Shown here piece by piece: positions 33,403 through 42,808 of a DNA stretch of 56,157 nt. Source of the stretch: Pelotomaculum sp. DTU098 (GTDB taxonomy: Bacteria; Bacillota; Desulfotomaculia; Desulfotomaculales; Pelotomaculaceae); NCBI GenBank assembly GCA_001512635.1, contig LFSA01000090.1, positions 4,576 through 60,732 on the forward strand. The letters are read 5' to 3'. Each line of letters opens with the position of its first letter. Position 1 is the first letter of the stretch. Position numbers and translations under genes: made by a program. The notes below the pieces were generated by a model. That model searched no databases. It was given only the letters and a program-made list of their open reading frames with translations, and had not been told where the DNA came from.

Positions 33403-35091
33403 ATGCTCCTGAGTCTCTTTATCAGAAATTTCGGCATTATCGAGTTGCTGAATATGGACCTGGATAGAGGTCTCAACGTCCTTACCGGGGAAACCGGCGC
33501 TGGTAAATCGATCATTATTGAGGCCCTGCAGCTGGCCCTGGGGGGACGCGCTTCCTCTGAACAGATACGTAGCGGAACAGAAAAAGCCATGGTACAAGCC
33601 ACTTTTAGTGTTGACAGCCTGCCTTCCCTGAACACTCTGTTGGAAAAACAGGGTATTGAAGCCTCCGGGGACGGCATTCTCCTTCTCTCCAGGGAAATCG
33701 CCCGTTCCGGAAAGAATATTTGCAGGATTAACGGCCAGGTGGTCACCCTTGGGTTTTACAAGAACGTCGGCAGGTACCTGGCAGACCTCCACGTGCAGCA
33801 TGAACAAAACTCCCTCCTGGATCAGGAGCGGCAGCGGAAGCTCCTGGACAGGTTTGGGGGAAAAGAAATGCAAAAACACCTGGAAGAAGTCCAGTCAGTT
33901 TTTAACAAATGGAAATCAGCACGCCTCCGTTTTGAAAAAATCTCTAAAACCGCGAAGGAGAGAGCCAGGCGGCAGGAAACATTGCGCTACGAAATCGGAG
34001 AAATAAGCTCTGCGAACCTCAAGCCCGGGGAAGAAGAGGAGCTGCTGGCAGAAAAAAGCATGCTGGCCAACGCCGAAAAGATCTGCCAGCTGGCCACAGA
34101 AGCTTACGCCCTGCTCTATGACAGCGGAGGTGGACAAGCTGCTGCTACGGACCTGCTGGCCAGGGCAATCGCCGCAGTCAGGAATTTGTCCTCACTGGAC
34201 GAACGTACCGGAAGCATTCTGGCCACCCTGGAAAACGCACTTTACCAGGTTGAGGACGCTGCCCGGGAAATCTCTTCCTACCGGGACAGGGCGGAATACA
34301 ACCCCGCCAGGCTGGAGGCAGTGGAAGAACGGCTGGATAGAATTAAAAGGTTGAAGAAAAAGTATGGGAATAGTATCTCTGATGTGCTGGATTACCTGGA
34401 TTCTGCCGGCAAAGAATTGCAATTCCTGGAAAACCTGGAAGAAGAGCTGGAAGATGCCGAAAGGCAGCTGGCTGATTTAGAAGCTGCCTACAGCCGGGCT
34501 GCGGCAAAGCTAAGCGCTGCCAGGCGAAAGGCTGCAAAACAACTGGAAGAGGCCATGACCCGGGAACTGAGTTCCCTTGAACTGGGCCGGATGATATTTA
34601 ATCTGGATTTTTGTGAACTAACTAAACCATCAGAGTACGGCCTGGAACAAATTGATTTCTTGATCTCCCCAAACCCCGGAGAACCCCTCAAGCCACTGGC
34701 AAAGATTGCCTCAGGGGGCGAACTATCAAGAATTATGCTGGCCCTGAAGGTATTACTGGCAGAGGCTGACGATGTACCCCTCCTGGTTTTTGACGAAGTA
34801 GATACCGGCATCGGCGGCAGGGCACTCCACGCCGTAGCTAAAAAACTGTCCCTGCTGGGAAAACACCGCCAGGTTATCTGCGTGACCCACTCTGCCCAGG
34901 TTGCCTCCCACGCCCGGGCCCACCACCGGATCATCAAAGAATTTGATGGGGAGCGAACAATTACACGGGTAGAATTACTTGACCCCGCAGAAAGATTGGA
35001 AGAACTATCCAGAATGCTTGGAGGCAAGGATATTACCGATATTACCCGGCAGCATGCCAGTCAATTGCTTCGTTCTGCTGCTAAACATTAA
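33403..35091 (+). CDS. recN: DNA repair ATPase RecN
   Basis: 562-residue SMC-like protein in double-strand-break repair. Walker A is GETGAGKS (about 30-37). A coiled-coil region spans about 150-380 with a break near the middle. The ABC signature is SGGELSRIMLALK (about 438-450) and Walker B is LLVFDEVDTGIGG. Length is normal. It starts 4 bases after argR behind AGGGGGTAAG and ends the long housekeeping transcription unit. Confidence 0.96.
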   Translation: MLLSLFIRNFGIIELLNMDLDRGLNVLTGETGAGKSIIIEALQLALGGRASSEQIRSGTEKAMVQATFSVDSLPSLNTLLEKQGIEASGDGILLLSREIARSGKNICRINGQVVTLGFYKNVGRYLADLHVQHEQNSLLDQERQRKLLDRFGGKEMQKHLEEVQSVFNKWKSARLRFEKISKTAKERARRQETLRYEIGEISSANLKPGEEEELLAEKSMLANAEKICQLATEAYALLYDSGGGQAAATDLLARAIAAVRNLSSLDERTGSILATLENALYQVEDAAREISSYRDRAEYNPARLEAVEERLDRIKRLKKKYGNSISDVLDYLDSAGKELQFLENLEEELEDAERQLADLEAAYSRAAAKLSAARRKAAKQLEEAMTRELSSLELGRMIFNLDFCELTKPSEYGLEQIDFLISPNPGEPLKPLAKIASGGELSRIMLALKVLLAEADDVPLLVFDEVDTGIGGRALHAVAKKLSLLGKHRQVICVTHSAQVASHARAHHRIIKEFDGERTITRVELLDPAERLEELSRMLGGKDITDITRQHASQLLRSAAKH

Positions 35092-35393
35092 ATATATTGT
35101 AAATAAACCTGGTTTTTAATCAATCTGGTTAAAATATTACGTTATTATTATACCACGCAGAAAATCAAGCAAGAACTTACAAAACACTTCAAAGCTAATT
35201 ACAATGCTGTTATGGCAACCTAATACATAATTAGGTTGAATATTTGAGTTATATTGAGGTTAACTTAAGTTTGTACGTAAAAATCATAATATACATTATA
35301 AAATAATATAAAATAATTACAAAAATTGTTCTGGTTATTATGGTATATCTATTGTTTTGGAGGTGGATTGCAATAAAATTGGAGGGGTGATGC
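35092..35393 (+). other. AT-rich intergenic region between recN and spoIVB
   Basis: 302 bases with no gene. A perfect 9-bp hairpin (CAACCTAAT/ATTAGGTTG, 35216-35238, loop ACATA) is not followed by a T run. Two sequences matching the forespore -10 CATwmTA (CATAATA 35285, CATTATA 35294) occur; the second has GTACG 16 nt upstream, a 4/5 match to the -35. A sigma-F/G promoter for spoIVB is possible but not convincing. Confidence 0.5.
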
Positions 35394-36665
35394 TTGAAGG
35401 GGAAAACTTGCGGTTTATTCCTTGGTATCCTGATATTTTTAACTGGCATATTAACATGCCAGCTAAAGGTTACCATTTTACCACCTGTAAGGCATACTGT
35501 TACTGCTGGTGAACCGCTTAAATTAAAACTCCCCGCTATCGTTGAAAATAATATTGAGGTTAAAATTTTAAGTAAAGAACATAACTCTTTATCAAAAAGT
35601 ATAAATCCAGAGGAACTTAAGTCAGGAACAATCCCCTTATCTTCTCATTCCGGTCAACAAATCGTAAGGCTCACTCTTTTCGGCGTGCTGCCTGTCAGGG
35701 ACATGATCATCAGCATCGTGCCGGAAGTGAGAGTGATTCCCGGCGGTCAATCCATCGGGGTTTTGCTAAACTCCCAGGGAATTGTTGTGGTAGATAGTTA
35801 TGAAATCAAGGATGAGTCCGGCCGGAAGATTAACCCGGCTGCGGAAGCAGGTATTATGAAAGACGACCATATTCTAAAAATCAGCGGCGAAACCGTTATA
35901 AGTGATAACCAGGTCAGGGAACTTGCCGCCAAAGCCGGAGCCGCGGGACAGCCATTAGTGATGGAAGTAAAGCGCGGCGATAAAATTTTTCTGACTCAAC
36001 TAAAACCAGTTTTTTGCAAGGAAACGGGAAGCTACAAAATAGGTCTGGTGATCAGGGACAGCGCAGACGGTGTCGGAACCCTCACTTTTTATGAGCCTCA
36101 AAGCATGTCCTATGGCGCCCTGGGACACATTGTTAACGAGATTGGAACAAACCACCCGTTGGACCTGGGAAACGGAAAGATTGTAGGCGCCAACATACAG
36201 GGCATACTGAAAGGAAAACGCGGCCAACCTGGTGAAAAAATCGGCACTTTCCAACAAGACGAGCTTTTATGTGGAACTGTTACCCGGAATACTAAACTGG
36301 GAATTTTCGGCCGCCTCCAAAAACCCCTTGTAAACACGTCTTATCAGGAACCTATCCCCGTGGCCACAATCGACCAGATTCACGAGGGGCCAGCTGAAAT
36401 GCTGACCGTGTTGAATGGAGATAAAATCGAGAAATTCAACCTGGAAATAGTGAGGATCAATCCCAAGGCCAAAGAGGACGGTAAGGGACTGGTTATTCAG
36501 GTCTCCGATCCCAGGCTCCTGCAAGAAACCGGAGGCATTATCCAAGGTATGAGCGGCAGTCCCATTATTCAGGACGGCAGGCTTGTAGGAGCAGTAACTC
36601 ATGTTTTTATCAATGACCCAACCAAGGGTTACGGTGTTCCCGCAGAATGGATGTTGCGGGAATGA
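35394..36665 (+). CDS. spoIVB: SpoIVB serine peptidase
   Basis: 423-residue forespore-secreted S55 peptidase that triggers pro-sigma-K processing in the mother cell. An N-terminal membrane anchor (about 5-22), a PDZ domain (about 112-200) and the peptidase domain are present. The probable catalytic His is H245 (GALGH) and the Ser is S387 in GMSGSPI. TTG 35394 lies 6 nt after GGAGGGG; an out-of-frame ATG at 35390 is a decoy. It precedes spo0A as in most spore formers. Confidence 0.95.
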   Translation: MKGKTCGLFLGILIFLTGILTCQLKVTILPPVRHTVTAGEPLKLKLPAIVENNIEVKILSKEHNSLSKSINPEELKSGTIPLSSHSGQQIVRLTLFGVLPVRDMIISIVPEVRVIPGGQSIGVLLNSQGIVVVDSYEIKDESGRKINPAAEAGIMKDDHILKISGETVISDNQVRELAAKAGAAGQPLVMEVKRGDKIFLTQLKPVFCKETGSYKIGLVIRDSADGVGTLTFYEPQSMSYGALGHIVNEIGTNHPLDLGNGKIVGANIQGILKGKRGQPGEKIGTFQQDELLCGTVTRNTKLGIFGRLQKPLVNTSYQEPIPVATIDQIHEGPAEMLTVLNGDKIEKFNLEIVRINPKAKEDGKGLVIQVSDPRLLQETGGIIQGMSGSPIIQDGRLVGAVTHVFINDPTKGYGVPAEWMLRE

Positions 36666-36710
36666 GGCTTATTCCCGGCAAAGGAAGAGGTTATAGAAAA
36701 TCTTCTGAAA

Positions 36711-36740
36711 GCAGGATAAACTAAAAAAATAACAAAATAT
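36711..36740 (+). promoter_or_regulatory. Candidate sigma-H promoter for spo0A
   Basis: GCAGGATAA (36711-36719) fits the sigma-H -35 RnAGGAwww exactly. ACAAAATAT 12 nt further fits the -10 RnnGAATww with one mismatch. In Bacillus spo0A has a sigma-H promoter. AT-rich surroundings raise the chance of coincidence. Confidence 0.35.
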
Positions 36741-36874
36741 TCTGTAATTTCCTTTTTATAACATTTCTTTAAAATTTCCTGTAAAGCCTGAAGGACTTTT
36801 TTTATAGCCGTCGAATCCTCTTGATGGAGAGAAATTTACAAATTATAGAAACTTATGGGAGGCGGGAGTTTCAT

Positions 36875-37645
36875 ATGGCTAAAAAATCGATCAGGATCTT
36901 AATCGCAGATGATAATAGAGAATTCTGCGAGCTGCTCAAAGAGTTCATTAACGGACAGGAAGACTTAAACCTAATTGGCATTGCTTATAACGGGCAGGAA
37001 GCCCTGCAAATGATTCGGGAAAATAACCCAGATGTGGTGGTACTCGATATCATCATGCCCCACCTGGATGGAATCGGAGTACTGGAGAAATTTGCATCTG
37101 GCAGCCCCGGAAACAGACCAAAATTCATTATGTTGACTGCTTTTGGTCAGGAAAGCGTCACCCAAAGAGCTGTTGAGCTGGGCGCCGATTATTATATATT
37201 AAAACCCTTTGACTTTAATGTGCTCGCCACCCGGATCCGGCAGCTTGCCGAAGGCGTCAATGTATCCCAGTATATTTCACCGACAAAGCCCAAAAATCTC
37301 GATGTGGCCGTGACAAACCTCATCCACGAAATGGGTGTTCCAGCCCATATCAAAGGTTACCACTATTTAAGGGACGCCATTTTAATGGTTATTAGCGAAG
37401 TAAATCTATTGGGAGCAGTAACCAAAGAATTATATCCTATGATAGCCCAAAAATTTCAAACCACACCAAGCCGGGTTGAAAGGGCCATCAGACATGCTAT
37501 TGAACTCGCCTGGGATCGGGGCAATGTAGAAATGATGACCAAATTCTTCGGTTACACCATTAACCTGGAACGTGGCAAGCCAACCAATTCGGAGTTTATA
37601 GCTATGGTTGCGGACAAGCTGAGGATCGAAGCAAAAGTAAGTTAG
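36875..37645 (+). CDS. spo0A: Sporulation master regulator Spo0A
   Basis: 256-residue response regulator. Receiver domain: acidic pair D12/D13, phosphorylation site D58 ([13 protein letters not shown]), T88 and K110. The C-terminal Spo0A DNA-binding domain includes [21 protein letters not shown] and the recognition region [18 protein letters not shown] 36875 was chosen because GGAGGCGGGAG lies upstream at proper spacing and the product begins [14 protein letters not shown]; the frame is open 18 codons further without a signal. Confidence 0.97.
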   Translation: MAKKSIRILIADDNREFCELLKEFINGQEDLNLIGIAYNGQEALQMIRENNPDVVVLDIIMPHLDGIGVLEKFASGSPGNRPKFIMLTAFGQESVTQRAVELGADYYILKPFDFNVLATRIRQLAEGVNVSQYISPTKPKNLDVAVTNLIHEMGVPAHIKGYHYLRDAILMVISEVNLLGAVTKELYPMIAQKFQTTPSRVERAIRHAIELAWDRGNVEMMTKFFGYTINLERGKPTNSEFIAMVADKLRIEAKVS

Positions 37646-37993
37646 TTTATTTGTCTTAGTTTATCAATTGTGGAATAATACAATACTTTTTTACGAACTA
37701 AATTTTAATAGTTTATTTTTAGACCATTAAAGTATAATACTGTCGTTTAAGGATTAGACAGTAATTATGCTTTGTTTTTTTTATTATTAAGCCTGGCATA
37801 ATTTCATAAAATTCAAGTTCAACCCTGTTCAGTTTTACACATGGTTTTCCAGGAGATATATTATTAAGGCAAGTCTAAATGGCTTGTAAAAATCAGATGT
37901 CATTTCTTGTTCCTATGGGCCCATAATGTTTTTTAAAAAGCCGAAAGGAATTTTAAATAATTTCGTCGAAGGGACATAGGTTGTTAAAAGTGA
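37646..37993 (+). other. Intergenic region between spo0A and the P-loop/korDABC genes
   Basis: 348 bases without a gene. It contains TATAAT (37733-37738) without a good -35, directly followed by the hairpin arms TACTGTC and GACAGTA (about 37739-37764), and a second weak hairpin (CAAGTC/GGCTTG near 37870-37888). GTCGAA near 37965 partly resembles a Spo0A box. I cannot assign a known regulator or riboswitch. Confidence 0.4.
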
Positions 37994-38677
37994 GTGATAT
38001 TGTTGCTGAAATCAAAACGTATAAGTATTTTTACCGGTGCCTTTGGCAGCGGTAAAACTGAACTGGCCCTGAATTATGCTATTAAACTTCGAGAAAAAGG
38101 TAAAAAAGTGACAGCTGTCGACCTTGATCTAATTAATCCTTATTTTAGAATCAGGTCGGTGAGGGAAGCCCTTGAGACCAGGGGAATCCATGTTGTCAGT
38201 CCCCGGGGAAAGTTGGCCGGAGCTGATGTTCCGGCTTTGCCCCCTGCTATTCTGGGCGTTTTAGAGGACAGCAGTACTTACGGTGTTGTGGATGTAGGCG
38301 GAGATGATATTGGAGCAGCCGCTTTAGGCCGCTTTAAAAACAACCTCGCGGAAGGTTCCTTCAACCTTTATTTCGTGGTCAACACCTACCGGTTACACAC
38401 CAGGGACGTGCCCGGTATTCTTTCAGTCCTGAACAGGGTTGAGAAAGCATCCCGGATGCAGGTTAACGCCCTGATCAGCAATCCAAATCTGGGTTCCGAA
38501 ACTGATCCCGAAACAATTCTCGAGGGTCACCGCCTTGTTCTGGAAGCAGCACATCAACTGAAACTACCAGTTGCCTTCCTGGGGGTCCGCAGAAACCTGG
38601 CTGACAGGTTAAAAAACCAGGAAGTGCCGTTATTTCCGCTAGATCTGATGTTGAAGCTGCCCTGGCAGGACGGTTGA
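37994..38677 (+). CDS. P-loop nucleotide-binding protein beside korDABC
   Basis: 227-residue protein of the MinD/CobQ-like P-loop class. Walker A is FTGAFGSGKTE (about 13-23), VTAVDLDLINPYFRIRS follows at about 39-55, and a VVDVGGDDIGAAALGRF switch region lies near 98-114. The ending KLPVAFLGVRRNLADRLKNQ is not a family I can name. GTG 37994 has only a weak SD. It is the first gene of a probable unit with the 2-oxoacid:ferredoxin oxidoreductase, so a role in maturation or control of that enzyme is a guess. Confidence 0.8.
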   Translation: MILLLKSKRISIFTGAFGSGKTELALNYAIKLREKGKKVTAVDLDLINPYFRIRSVREALETRGIHVVSPRGKLAGADVPALPPAILGVLEDSSTYGVVDVGGDDIGAAALGRFKNNLAEGSFNLYFVVNTYRLHTRDVPGILSVLNRVEKASRMQVNALISNPNLGSETDPETILEGHRLVLEAAHQLKLPVAFLGVRRNLADRLKNQEVPLFPLDLMLKLPWQDG

Positions 38678-38782
38678 GCCGGCTTGATTTACCGCCTGCC
38701 GCTACCGGCCGAATTAAAGCCGGTCTTGCCGTGCGTTCACAGGATCTAATTCTTGCATATTTAATCGAAGGAGGGATTGTTC

Positions 38783-39001
38783 TTGGCCAGGGTCATCTTC
38801 CGGGAAGAACGCTGTAAAGGCTGCCGCCTGTGCACCGCTGTCTGTCCCAGGGGAATTATAAAAATGTCGGGACACATTAATGAGATGGGTTACCACCCGG
38901 CTGCCGTGGAAGAACCGGAAAAATGTACGGGCTGCACTCTATGCGCCCTTGTCTGTCCCGACATAGTGATTGAAGTGGAGAGGGAGGAGAAGGCGGTTTG
39001 A
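38783..39001 (+). CDS. korD: 2-oxoacid:ferredoxin oxidoreductase, ferredoxin-like delta subunit
   Basis: 72-residue 2[4Fe-4S] ferredoxin subunit. The cysteines are at about 11, 14, 17, 21 (CKGCRLCTAVCP) and 48, 51, 54, 58 (CTGCTLCALVCP). TTG 38783 is preferred since AAGGAGGG ends 7 nt upstream; the in-frame TTG at 38777 is too close. The stop overlaps korA by 4 bases. It passes electrons from the catalytic subunits to ferredoxin. Confidence 0.92.
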   Translation: MARVIFREERCKGCRLCTAVCPRGIIKMSGHINEMGYHPAAVEEPEKCTGCTLCALVCPDIVIEVEREEKAV

Positions 39002-40068
39002 GCAGGATCTTAATGAAAGGAAACGAGGCCATCGGAGAAGGCGCAGTCCGGGCCGGCTGCCGCTATTTCTTCGGTTACCCTATTACACCGCAAAGTGAGC
39101 TAACTCATTATCTGGCCAAAAGACTGCCGGAGGTGGGGGGCCTTTACCTGCAGGCCGAGAGCGAAGTAGCTTCCATCAATATGGTTTACGGCGCTGCCGG
39201 GGCTGGGGCAAGGGTTATGACCTCCTCCTCGGGGCCCGGCATCAGCCTGATGCAGGAGGGCCTATCCTACCTGGCTGGAGCCGAGTTGCCCTGCGTGGTT
39301 GTAAATCTGATGCGGGGCGGTCCCGGGCTGGGTAATATTGCCCCTTCCCAGGCCGATTACTTTCAGGCCACCAAGGGCGGCGGTCACGGTGATTACCACT
39401 TGATTGTGCTGGCTCCCAATTCGGTCCAGGAACTTCTGGACTTCACGGGAAAAGCCTTTGAGCTGGCTGATTATTACCGCAACCCGGTCATGGTCATGGC
39501 GGACGGGATCATGGCCCAGATGATGGAACCAGTGGAGCTGAAGGATGAAGCTCAGGTTGAAATTCCGGCTAAGCCCTGGGCAGCTACCGGGATGATTGAT
39601 CACCCGGGAAGCAAACGGATTATTAATTCTTGTTATGTTATCCCGGAGGAAATGGAAGCCGTTAACATCAGGCTCAAGGAGAAATACACTCAAATAACGC
39701 TCAATGAGCAGGCCAGCGAGGGATACTTGCTGGAGGACGCCGAGATCGTCCTGGTTGCTTTTGGAACAGTTTCCCGGATTTGCCGGGCAGTGGTGGAAAA
39801 GGCCCGGCAACTGGGAATTCCGGCAGGTCTGTTCCGGCCTATCACCCTTTGGCCCTTCCCCGCGGAGGAGTTGAAAAGAACCACCGGAAAGGCAAAGTGT
39901 TTTTTATCTGTGGAGATGAACATGGGCCAGATGGTGGAGGACGTCCAACTGACCATAAACGGGAGGGCCCCGGTTTACCATTACGGTCGCCTGGGCGGTA
40001 TGGTCCCGGTTGCCCGGGATGTTCTCCAGGAAGTTCAAAAACTGTACAGCGGGGGTGTTGTTAAATGA
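38998..40068 (+). CDS. korA: 2-oxoacid:ferredoxin oxidoreductase, alpha subunit
   Basis: 356-residue subunit of a KorDABC-type enzyme oxidising a 2-oxoacid (probably 2-oxoglutarate, possibly branched-chain oxoacids) to acyl-CoA with ferredoxin reduction. Motifs: [21 protein letters not shown] near the start, [30 protein letters not shown] (about 74-103), and the transketolase C-terminal domain with [21 protein letters not shown] 38998 overlaps korD; the stop overlaps korB. Confidence 0.92.
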   Translation: MSRILMKGNEAIGEGAVRAGCRYFFGYPITPQSELTHYLAKRLPEVGGLYLQAESEVASINMVYGAAGAGARVMTSSSGPGISLMQEGLSYLAGAELPCVVVNLMRGGPGLGNIAPSQADYFQATKGGGHGDYHLIVLAPNSVQELLDFTGKAFELADYYRNPVMVMADGIMAQMMEPVELKDEAQVEIPAKPWAATGMIDHPGSKRIINSCYVIPEEMEAVNIRLKEKYTQITLNEQASEGYLLEDAEIVLVAFGTVSRICRAVVEKARQLGIPAGLFRPITLWPFPAEELKRTTGKAKCFLSVEMNMGQMVEDVQLTINGRAPVYHYGRLGGMVPVARDVLQEVQKLYSGGVVK

Positions 40069-40820
40069 AAAAGGTCTTTAAAAGGCCCGAAATACTGAAG
40101 GATGTGCCCTTTCATTACTGCCCCGGCTGTACCCACGGAGTCGCCCACCGCCTGGTTGCAGAGGTTATTGAAGAACTGGGCATCCGGGATATTGCCATCG
40201 GTGTCGCGCCGGTGGGGTGCTCCGTTTTCGTCATGGATTATTTTGAAATAGACATGTTCCAAGGTTCCCACGGCAGGGCCCCGGCAGTGGCTACGGGAAT
40301 TAAAAGGGTTCTGCCGGACAGGGTGGTATTCACCTACCAGGGGGACGGGGACCTGGCTGCCATCGGTACCGGGGAGTTCGTCCATGCAGCTACCAGGGGC
40401 GAAAAAATTACTGTTATCTTCATTAATAATGCCATTTACGGCATGACCGGCGGCCAGATGGCCCCCACCACCATCATGGGCCAAGTAACCAAAACCACCC
40501 CCTTCGGCCGGGACAGGGAGACTAACGGCTATCCCATCCGGGTCTGCGAAATGCTGGTGCCCCTTGAGGGAGCCGCCTATCTGGCCCGGGTTGCAGTCCA
40601 CACCCCGAAGGCGATTATCCAGGCCAAGAAGTTCATCAAGAGGGCCTTCGAAGTGCAGCTTGCAGGTCTGGGGTTCTCCCTGGTGGAAGTGCTTTCCGCC
40701 TGCCCGACCAACTGGGGACTGTCACCGCTGGAAGCGGTAAAATGGCTGGAGGAGAATATGGTCCCCTACTACCCGCTTGGTGAATATAAATCACCTGCAG
40801 GGGGTGCTATAAATGATTGA
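40065..40820 (+). CDS. korB: 2-oxoacid:ferredoxin oxidoreductase, beta subunit (TPP)
   Basis: 251-residue thiamine-diphosphate-binding subunit. [14 protein letters not shown] lies near 24-37, [15 protein letters not shown] at about 67-81 and the TPP/Mg motif [20 protein letters not shown] at about 92-111; [19 protein letters not shown] follows. ATG 40065 overlaps korA by 4 bases, and korC starts 8 bases before its stop. Substrate specificity cannot be read from sequence alone. Confidence 0.93.
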   Translation: MKKVFKRPEILKDVPFHYCPGCTHGVAHRLVAEVIEELGIRDIAIGVAPVGCSVFVMDYFEIDMFQGSHGRAPAVATGIKRVLPDRVVFTYQGDGDLAAIGTGEFVHAATRGEKITVIFINNAIYGMTGGQMAPTTIMGQVTKTTPFGRDRETNGYPIRVCEMLVPLEGAAYLARVAVHTPKAIIQAKKFIKRAFEVQLAGLGFSLVEVLSACPTNWGLSPLEAVKWLEENMVPYYPLGEYKSPAGGAIND

Positions 40821-41373
40821 GGAAGTCTATATTGCAGGTTTCGGCGGACAGGGCGCCCTCTCCACAGGCCAGCTTCTGGCCCAGGCCGGCCTCCGGGAAG
40901 GAAAGCATGTTTCCTATGTGCCCTTCTACGGTGTGGAAAAGAGGGGCGGAATGGCCAACTGCGGCGTAACCATATCAGACCGGCAGGTGAGTTCGCCCAT
41001 AGTAACTGAACCAACGGTACTTGTTGTGATGAACAACCAATCCCTGCTGAGATTCGAGCAGGCAGTGGTTCCTGGCGGTCTGATCCTGATCAACAGCTCA
41101 CTGGTAGATTCACCGGTGCAGAGGAAGGACGTGCGGGTTGTGCGCATTAAGGCCAATGAAGAGGCTGAAGCCCTGGGTGACGCCAGGGTCGCCAACAACA
41201 TCATCCTGGGCGCCCTGGTGGCTTTAACCGGAGTGGTATCCCTGGAAGCCGTGGAAAAATCCCTGCAGGATGTTCTGCCCGAGCGCCATCACAAGCTGAT
41301 CCCGGTAAATGTAAAGGCTTTGCAAAGGGGATTTGAGCTGGCAGCTGCCTGTAAAAACTCAGCTTCAGAATAA
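40813..41373 (+). CDS. korC: 2-oxoacid:ferredoxin oxidoreductase, gamma subunit
   Basis: 186-residue gamma subunit. It starts with [49 protein letters not shown], the family hallmark glycine-rich entry plus PFYG..KRGG. ATG 40813 lies within the end of korB. It completes the korDABC enzyme together with the three preceding genes. Confidence 0.93.
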   Translation: MIEEVYIAGFGGQGALSTGQLLAQAGLREGKHVSYVPFYGVEKRGGMANCGVTISDRQVSSPIVTEPTVLVVMNNQSLLRFEQAVVPGGLILINSSLVDSPVQRKDVRVVRIKANEEAEALGDARVANNIILGALVALTGVVSLEAVEKSLQDVLPERHHKLIPVNVKALQRGFELAAACKNSASE

Positions 41374-41398
41374 TAAAGATTAAGGAGTTGAAGGATCA

Positions 41399-42535
41399 GT
41401 GAAGCAAAGTGTGGTCAACCCGGAACGCCTCATTGAGGAATTCCTGGAGATGGTTCAGGTGGACAGCGTTTCAGGCACAGAGCGCCAACTGGCCGACCTG
41501 CTGATCCGGAAACTGACAGACCTGGGGCTGGAGGTAAGGGAGGACGAGGCCGGCAGAGTAGTTGGCTCCAACACCGGCAATATAATCGGGAGGCTACCCG
41601 GGAACGGCAGGGGCCCGGTAATAATGTTCTCCGCTCATATGGACACCGTGGAACCGGGTCAGGGTGTAAAGCCGGTGCTGGCAGACGGGGTGATCCGTTC
41701 CGCCGGCGATACGGTGCTGGGGGCCGATGATAAAGCAGGCATCGCAACAATCCTGGAGGTCCTGAAGATTGTGCGTGAACAGTCCTTCCAGCACGGCGGT
41801 CTGGAAGTGGTTTTCACCATCTGGGAAGAAGGCGGCATGTTCGGTGCTAAAAACCTTCAATACCACCTCCTGAAAGCACATTACGGTTTTGTTCTGGACA
41901 GCGACGGAGATCCCGGAACCATCATCACCAGGGCGCCTTCCCACGATGAAATCGGGATCACCATCCGGGGTAAATCCGCCCACGCGGGCTTGAACCCGGA
42001 AGACGGGATTAACGCCATCAAGGTGGCCTCCGAGGCCATAGCGCAAATGGAACTGGGCCGGATTGACCACGAGACAACATGCAATATCGGCATTATTTCA
42101 GGGGGCAAGGCCACCAATATTATTCCGGACAGAGTAACCATCAAAGGTGAAGCCAGGAGCCTCTGCGCTTCCAAACGTGAAGCCCAAACAGCCCGGATCT
42201 GCCGTGCCGTTTATCAAGCTGCCGAAAAACACGGCGCCCAGGCCGAGATCACAACAGAACTGCTTTATAATGGCTTTAATTTGGACCAGGAATCGCCGCC
42301 GGTAAAAGTTGCCCTGGAAGCAGCCCGGAGGCTTGGCCTCCAACCCAGGTTGGAAAAAACCGGCGGTGGCAGTGACGCCAACATTTTTAACCACAGGGGC
42401 ATTCCCACGGTGGTTCTGGGGATCGGGATGAAAAAGCCGCACACCTGCGAGGAATACATTACCACTGCCAATCTCGTGGAAAACGCCCGCTACCTCTTCG
42501 AGATCCTGCGTGTAGCCCAGGGTCAGGCACTTTAA
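41399..42535 (+). CDS. M20 family peptidase, PepT-like
   Basis: 378-residue dinuclear zinc aminopeptidase of the tripeptidase-T-like group. Metal and catalytic motifs: SAHMDTVEPG (about 79-88), the ADDKAG stretch (about 109-114), the catalytic EEGGMFGA (about 142-149), a dimerisation domain with IRGKSAHAGLNPEDGINAI, and a final KPHTCEEYI. GTG 41399 follows AAGGAG. Its stop codon overlaps that of the small convergent gene on the minus strand. Confidence 0.92.
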   Translation: MKQSVVNPERLIEEFLEMVQVDSVSGTERQLADLLIRKLTDLGLEVREDEAGRVVGSNTGNIIGRLPGNGRGPVIMFSAHMDTVEPGQGVKPVLADGVIRSAGDTVLGADDKAGIATILEVLKIVREQSFQHGGLEVVFTIWEEGGMFGAKNLQYHLLKAHYGFVLDSDGDPGTIITRAPSHDEIGITIRGKSAHAGLNPEDGINAIKVASEAIAQMELGRIDHETTCNIGIISGGKATNIIPDRVTIKGEARSLCASKREAQTARICRAVYQAAEKHGAQAEITTELLYNGFNLDQESPPVKVALEAARRLGLQPRLEKTGGGSDANIFNHRGIPTVVLGIGMKKPHTCEEYITTANLVENARYLFEILRVAQGQAL

Positions 42536-42669
42536 TGAACCTGATTTAAAATGAGTTCCTGCACAGTCCGGTACCTGCAGGCATAAAGCTGCAGCAACCG
42601 CCGGACTTCTCTTATTTTCCCGCAGATAAAAATGCCGTCCGCCTGGGTATATACTCTTACCAGCCTCAA
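42532..42669 (-). CDS. Small hypothetical protein of 45 residues
   Basis: On the minus strand, AGGAGG (complement of 42677-42682) lies exactly 7 nt before TTG (42669-42667). The product MRLVRVYTQADGIFICG...RTVQELILNQVH is rich in Arg and Leu with two Cys; it looks globular and is not a membrane protein. Its TAA shares two bases with the stop of the peptidase gene. I do not recognise a family. The strong start signal is the main support. A second frame using an ATG directly after the AGGAGG (no spacer) is less likely. Confidence 0.6.
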   Translation of the reverse strand: MRLVRVYTQADGIFICGKIREVRRLLQLYACRYRTVQELILNQVH

Positions 42670-42721
42670 TCTCCATCCTCCTAAAAACATTTCATCCTTC
42701 TTTAGCCTCTCCATTAAAATA

Positions 42722-42736
42722 TGTCCAGCCTGGACA
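42722..42736. promoter_or_regulatory. Perfect palindrome in a divergent intergenic region
   Basis: TGTCCAG-C-CTGGACA, 7-bp arms around one base, between the small minus-strand gene and spoIIM. Position and symmetry suggest an operator for a dimeric regulator; the regulator is unknown. Confidence 0.45.
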
Positions 42737-42750
42737 AATCATTCCGGAAG

Positions 42751-42779
42751 TCATAAAAGGCAGGGACAATCCATAAGAA
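42751..42779 (+). promoter_or_regulatory. Candidate sigma-E promoter for spoIIM
   Basis: TCATAAA as -35 (ATA at 42753-42755), 16 bases, then CATAAGAAT (42772-42780). This follows the ATA-N16-CATA pattern of sigma-E, the factor used for spoIIM in Bacillus. The rest of the -10 matches poorly. Confidence 0.35.
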
Positions 42780-42808
42780 TTAGAGGGGGAGATAGGGGGG
42801 AGCCGGAG

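Noticed and set aside
35285-35291. CATAATA as a sigma-G -10 for spoIVB
   Set aside because: No GHATR sequence 17-18 nt upstream; AT-rich region gives such matches by chance.
42098-42676. 192-codon minus-strand frame starting at the ATG next to AGGAGG
   Set aside because: It lies mostly antisense to the conserved M20 peptidase gene and its ATG has no spacer from the SD; the 45-residue frame with the TTG start fits better.
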